NCBI GenBank assembly: GCA_020746105.1
Contig: CM036634.1
Location: 372,001-436,000 of the forward strand
DNA length: 64,000 nucleotides
Direction of reading: 5' to 3'
From: Trogon surrucura
Lineage: Eukaryota > Chordata > Aves > Trogoniformes > Trogonidae
The first letter of the stretch is position 1, and the number at the start of each line of letters is the position of its first letter. The position numbers were made by a program, and so were the translations under genes. A model generated the notes under the pieces. That model was not told the DNA's origin. It saw only the letters and a list, made by a program, of their open reading frames with translations, and did no database searches. Shown here piece by piece: positions 61,001-64,000 of this stretch.

Positions 61001-62869
61001 GCAGCCTTCTCCGTCTGCACCGCAGATCAGCCCAGCTGTCACCTGGGCTGGGGATCGCGTAGGATCCGGGGGGGCAGGAGGTGTCTGAGCATCACCCGTG
61101 CCCCGGGGCGCACCCTGAAGCATGCCCGCTGCGGCTCACTTACTAGGTGCCGTGGGAGCCGGGGTGGCAGAGGCACTGTCCGGTCTCGAAGTGGCACTGG
61201 CCGTTGACGCAGTCGCTGCAGACGAAAGCGCAATTCTCCCCGTACGTCCCGTTCCGGCACTTGGTTTCACACCTGGTGAGGGAGCAGGGCAGGCGGCTGG
61301 AGCACCCCCAGCTACGGGGAGCTACGGCACCCCCCGGCTGCGTGCTGTCGGCCCCGTTTGGGTGCTGCAAAGCCCTGGCCATCGCGAGAAAGCGCCCCCA
61401 GCTTGAGAGCTAAGCACCTGACGCTATCTGGAGGCACGGGACAGGGGTCCCGCAGGCTCCCTCCGGTCCCATGGCCGCACCAGCAGGCTCAGCCCATCCC
61501 TGCCCTCCCCTCTTGGACACAGAAACCCACAGGCACCCCCCGGACCCCAGGTAGGGAGCAGCAGGGAGGCCGGGCATCGCTCCACGAGGCCCAATTCTGC
61601 ACTCACCGGTCTCCGATCCAGCCCGGGTTGCAATGGGAGCACTTGCCGTTGATGTGGTTGCAGGTGTGGCCGTCCTTGCAGGGAGGACAGAGCTTCTCGC
61701 AGCCCTCGCCGTAGAAGCCAGGCGAGCAGGGCTGGTCGCATTTGGTGCCGTTCCAGCCCGCCTCGCAGGTCAGGCAGCGCCCGTCCGCCACGGTGCACGG
61801 CTGCAGGCTCTTGCACTGCCCGCACCTGCGACGGCCGAGGGGGAGCCCGTCACCCGGCGCGGCATCCCCAAAACCTCCCGCCACCACCTCCCGCTCATCG
61901 CGCAGGGCCCGCCGGGGACCGGGCACTCACCGTCTCCTGCAGCCTTGGCCGTAGAAGCCGGCCGGGCACGGCTCGCGGCAATACTTGCCCCGGTAGCCCG
62001 GCTCACACGTGCAGGTCCCATCCACCTGGTTGCACTTGCCCTTGTAGCACTGGCAGTACCGGTCACAGCGGGGGCCGAACGTCCGCTCCCGGCACTGGCA
62101 GCGCCCCGTGAACTGCTCGCAGGGCGAGTTGTTGCAGGAGCACTGGTTGTTGCAGCCGCGGCCCCACCAGCCTGGCTGGCACAGGCAGTTGCCCGTCTGC
62201 TGGTCGCACTGGGAGTTGTGGCTGCAGTAGCAGGAGCTGGAGCACTGGGGTCCCCACCAGTTGGGCTCGCAGGTGCACTTGCCCGTCTTCTGGTCGCACT
62301 TGCCGTGCTTGCAGAGGCAGACGTTCTCGCACTTGGGACCCCAGCGGTTGGGGTTGCAGGTGCACTGGCCCGTCACGTCCTCGCACTGCCCGTTGGGGTG
62401 GCAGCTGCACATCTCCTTGCAGTCGGGACCCCAGAACTGCCGGGGACACTCTGTGGGCAGAGCCATCAGCCCCAGCACCGCCCGTATGACAACCCCACGA
62501 CAGGGCTCCAGTGGAGATCCCCAGTCCCAATGGGACCCCTCGACCACAGTCCCACTGCCGCCCCCTCTCCAGCTCCTCCCAGTGCACCGGATCTCGGAGG
62601 AGACCCCTCCGAAGGGGTGATGCCCCAGGGACAAAGCCAGGGCGAGGGGCAAGGGCATCTGCAGCCCCATCGCTGACTCTGGAAAGTCACCCCAGGATGA
62701 GGCGGCACCCCAGAATCACCCCAGCAAACCCCAGGGCGAGGACGCGCGGGCGCCCGAGGGTACTCACTGGTGTCGCAGTTGGCGCCGAAGTAGCCGTGGC
62801 GGCAGCGGCACTCGCCGGGCCTGACGCACACCTCGTTCTCCTTGCAGGTGAAGTTCCCCTCGCACACGG
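52086..62869 (-). CDS. SCARF2: SCARF2 (SREC-II), 5' end beyond the window
   Basis: Nine exons: 62869-62768, 62450-61931, 61825-61607, 61272-61144, 59365-59262, 59177-59060, 57420-57299, 53777-53625 and 53290-52086. All junction phases agree and encode about 890 residues. The extracellular part is a chain of EGF/laminin-type repeats (CVRPGECRCRHGYFGANC, CPRQFWGPDCKE, CREPCPAGFYGQGC, CNPGWIGDRCETKC, CNLTCPPGRYGANC). One membrane span follows (GALLALLLILLLSLL) with a cysteine cluster, CCCCVC. The long cytoplasmic tail is basic and rich in Ser/Pro/Lys. Conserved stops along it include GRFSRIGMKLPRIPLRRQKLPK, HDLENTLNCSF, FDTTDEGPVYCVPHE, TKPKVSWIHG and KPPRKKSREA. SCARF2 mediates cell-cell adhesion with SCARF1; human loss causes Van den Ende-Gupta syndrome. 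The signal peptide and first cysteine module were not found before the right edge. The tail is longer than the human one. Confidence 0.95.
58433..58815 (+). repeat. CR1 LINE 3' fragment in a SCARF2 intron
   Basis: Plus orientation: CAAGTCTGGAGAATGGGGAA, GACTGGATCTTAGGAAGAAA, GTTCAAGGCCAGGTTGGATG and AATGATCTCTAAGGTTCCCT, ending ACATTCTAGAATTCTGTG. It lies between the transmembrane exon and the next tail exon, antisense to the gene. Confidence 0.92.
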
Positions 62870-62879
62870 CTGGACGGAC

Positions 62880-64000
62880 GGACAGAGGGCAGGCGTGAGC
62901 ACGAGGGGTCGCTGGGCTCATCCCTGCTCTCCCAATGCCCCCACCCCCCTGGAGCAGGGGAAAGGGTGCACAGTGGCACCCTGGGTGCTGCCGAGCTGTG
63001 GCACCACAATTGTCCCGGCAAGCAGCCGGACAGCCTAGATGGGAGCCTCGCCAGGAAAATGCCACCAGCCTCCTGCCACCCTGGTCAGCCCCAGCCCTGC
63101 CTCCCAGCTTAGTCCCAGCCTTGTCATCAGCCTTCTGCCACCCAGCTCAACAGCATCACTGCCACCAGTCTCCTGCCACCAGCGCAGCCCTGTCCCTGCC
63201 ACCGGCTCAGTCAGCAGCAGTGACTCCTCGCCTGGCTCCGTATCGCTGGCCAAGGCAGGCGCCGGTGAAAAACAGGGACATGGGGCGGGGGGATTGCAGG
63301 CAGCCACAAGCACGGTCCCTCTGTCCCCTTCCCTGCACTCCTTACAGACCGGGGCGGTGTCACTGTCACCCCCATCACTGCCGCCCTTCCCATGCGGGCC
63401 ACCAGCCCCTAAAGGCCACCAGCCCCTCCCTCCTGACGAGGGGACCTTGCGCTGGGGCCAATGCAGGGAGGTGGGACGGGCAGTGCCGCAGGGTGGGCAG
63501 GCGCAGGAAGGTCCCTCGTGGCCCTGGACAAGGCTCCTCAGCCACCAGGAGAGGGAGAGCCACCACCCATCCCAGCCACCTTACCTGGCAGTTCTTAGAC
63601 CTACGGTGATGGATACTATAGAAACCCCTAAAATAGACAGATTACACAGGTTAGGAGCAGTGAGTCTAACGGTTAGAGCAGGTTGGGGAAGGCAAGGAGA
63701 TGGGGCCAGCTCGCTGGTGGGACCATCCTCCCCCCGCTGTCCTGGTAGACCCTGTCCTTCTCCTTCCCTGCTGGCACAGACCGCGTCCTGTTCCCGGCAC
63801 TGGCACCCCGCGCATGCAGCGAGCGGTTACGAGGGCGCATGCACGGTGGGTTAGTGGGTTACGTGGTCTTCGCAGGGCTCCTCCGGCTCTCCTGGGGCGA
63901 GGCGAGCCCCGCGGCCAGCCCAGACTGCATCCCCGAAACTGCCACCTGCATTGTGGCGGCAGTGCCAGGGGTAAGAGCAGCCGGGGCTTCATGCCAAGCA
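62880..64000. other. SCARF2 upstream intron, right edge
   Basis: No coding exon could be recognised in 1.1 kb. The expected upstream cysteine module and signal-peptide exons are not here, so this is probably the 3' part of a large intron. A short tRNA-like A-box string, GTCTAACGGTTAGAGCAGG (63665-63683), may be a SINE remnant; no B-box follows. Confidence 0.4.

Noticed and set aside
63665-63683. tRNA-like string
   Set aside because: Only an A-box-like segment is present; no acceptor stem, anticodon arm or B-box could be formed.

Overview
This is nuclear DNA from a bird, probably a GC-rich microchromosome. At least ten truncated CR1 LINE 3' ends carrying the ATTCTATGATTCTATG-type tail are scattered through it, together with three solo LTRs of an avian ERV family. 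Its genes are split into short exons with GT-AG introns. The gene set (P2RX6, an LRRC74B relic, SLC7A4, DGCR6, SCARF2) matches human 22q11.2, whose avian counterpart I recall as chromosome 15. Exon limits were set by eye from splice signals, reading phase and remembered human homologues; no search or alignment was run.

Layout. 1-2.3 kb: no recognisable gene, then an antisense solo LTR. 2.4-4.1 kb (+): a complete four-exon TMEM17-family gene (197 aa), which lies tail-to-tail with P2RX6 (4.65-14.25 kb, -; 13 coding exons, 427 aa). The P2RX6 promoter is in a CpG island that also contains a perfect palindromic X-box. 16.4-21.6 kb (+): isolated leucine-rich-repeat exons of LRRC74B type, one with a destroyed splice acceptor and one degenerate; this is probably a decaying gene. 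26.0-29.3 kb (-): SLC7A4 (651 aa), with an upstream non-coding exon and CpG island near 30.5 kb. 31-34.5 kb: CR1-rich spacer. 34.6-42.9 kb (-): DGCR6 (204 aa). 43.4-51.3 kb: gene-poor spacer with an AT microsatellite. 51.3-62.9 kb (-): SCARF2, nine visible exons from the first EGF-like region to the stop; its signal-peptide exons lie beyond the right edge.

The genes do not form a functional pathway; they are syntenic neighbours. TMEM17 proteins belong to the ciliary transition zone, P2RX6 is an ATP-gated channel subunit, SLC7A4 is a CAT-family orphan transporter, DGCR6 is a small coiled-coil protein and SCARF2 is an EGF-rich scavenger-receptor-like adhesion protein. The X-box suggests that the P2RX6/LRRC74B island may drive a ciliated-cell transcript.

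The most unusual observations are: CR1 insertions fused almost directly to two P2RX6 splice junctions, supplying part of the donor or branch-point sequence; a 16-nt microexon in the P2RX6 tail and a stop codon immediately followed by the poly(A) signal; an AG-to-GG acceptor change in the LRRC74B locus with an in-frame rescue AG 18 nt downstream; a TMEM17 paralogue embedded in the 22q11-type block; and LTRs placed next to or inside host transcription units. I found no clearly undescribed multi-gene system.
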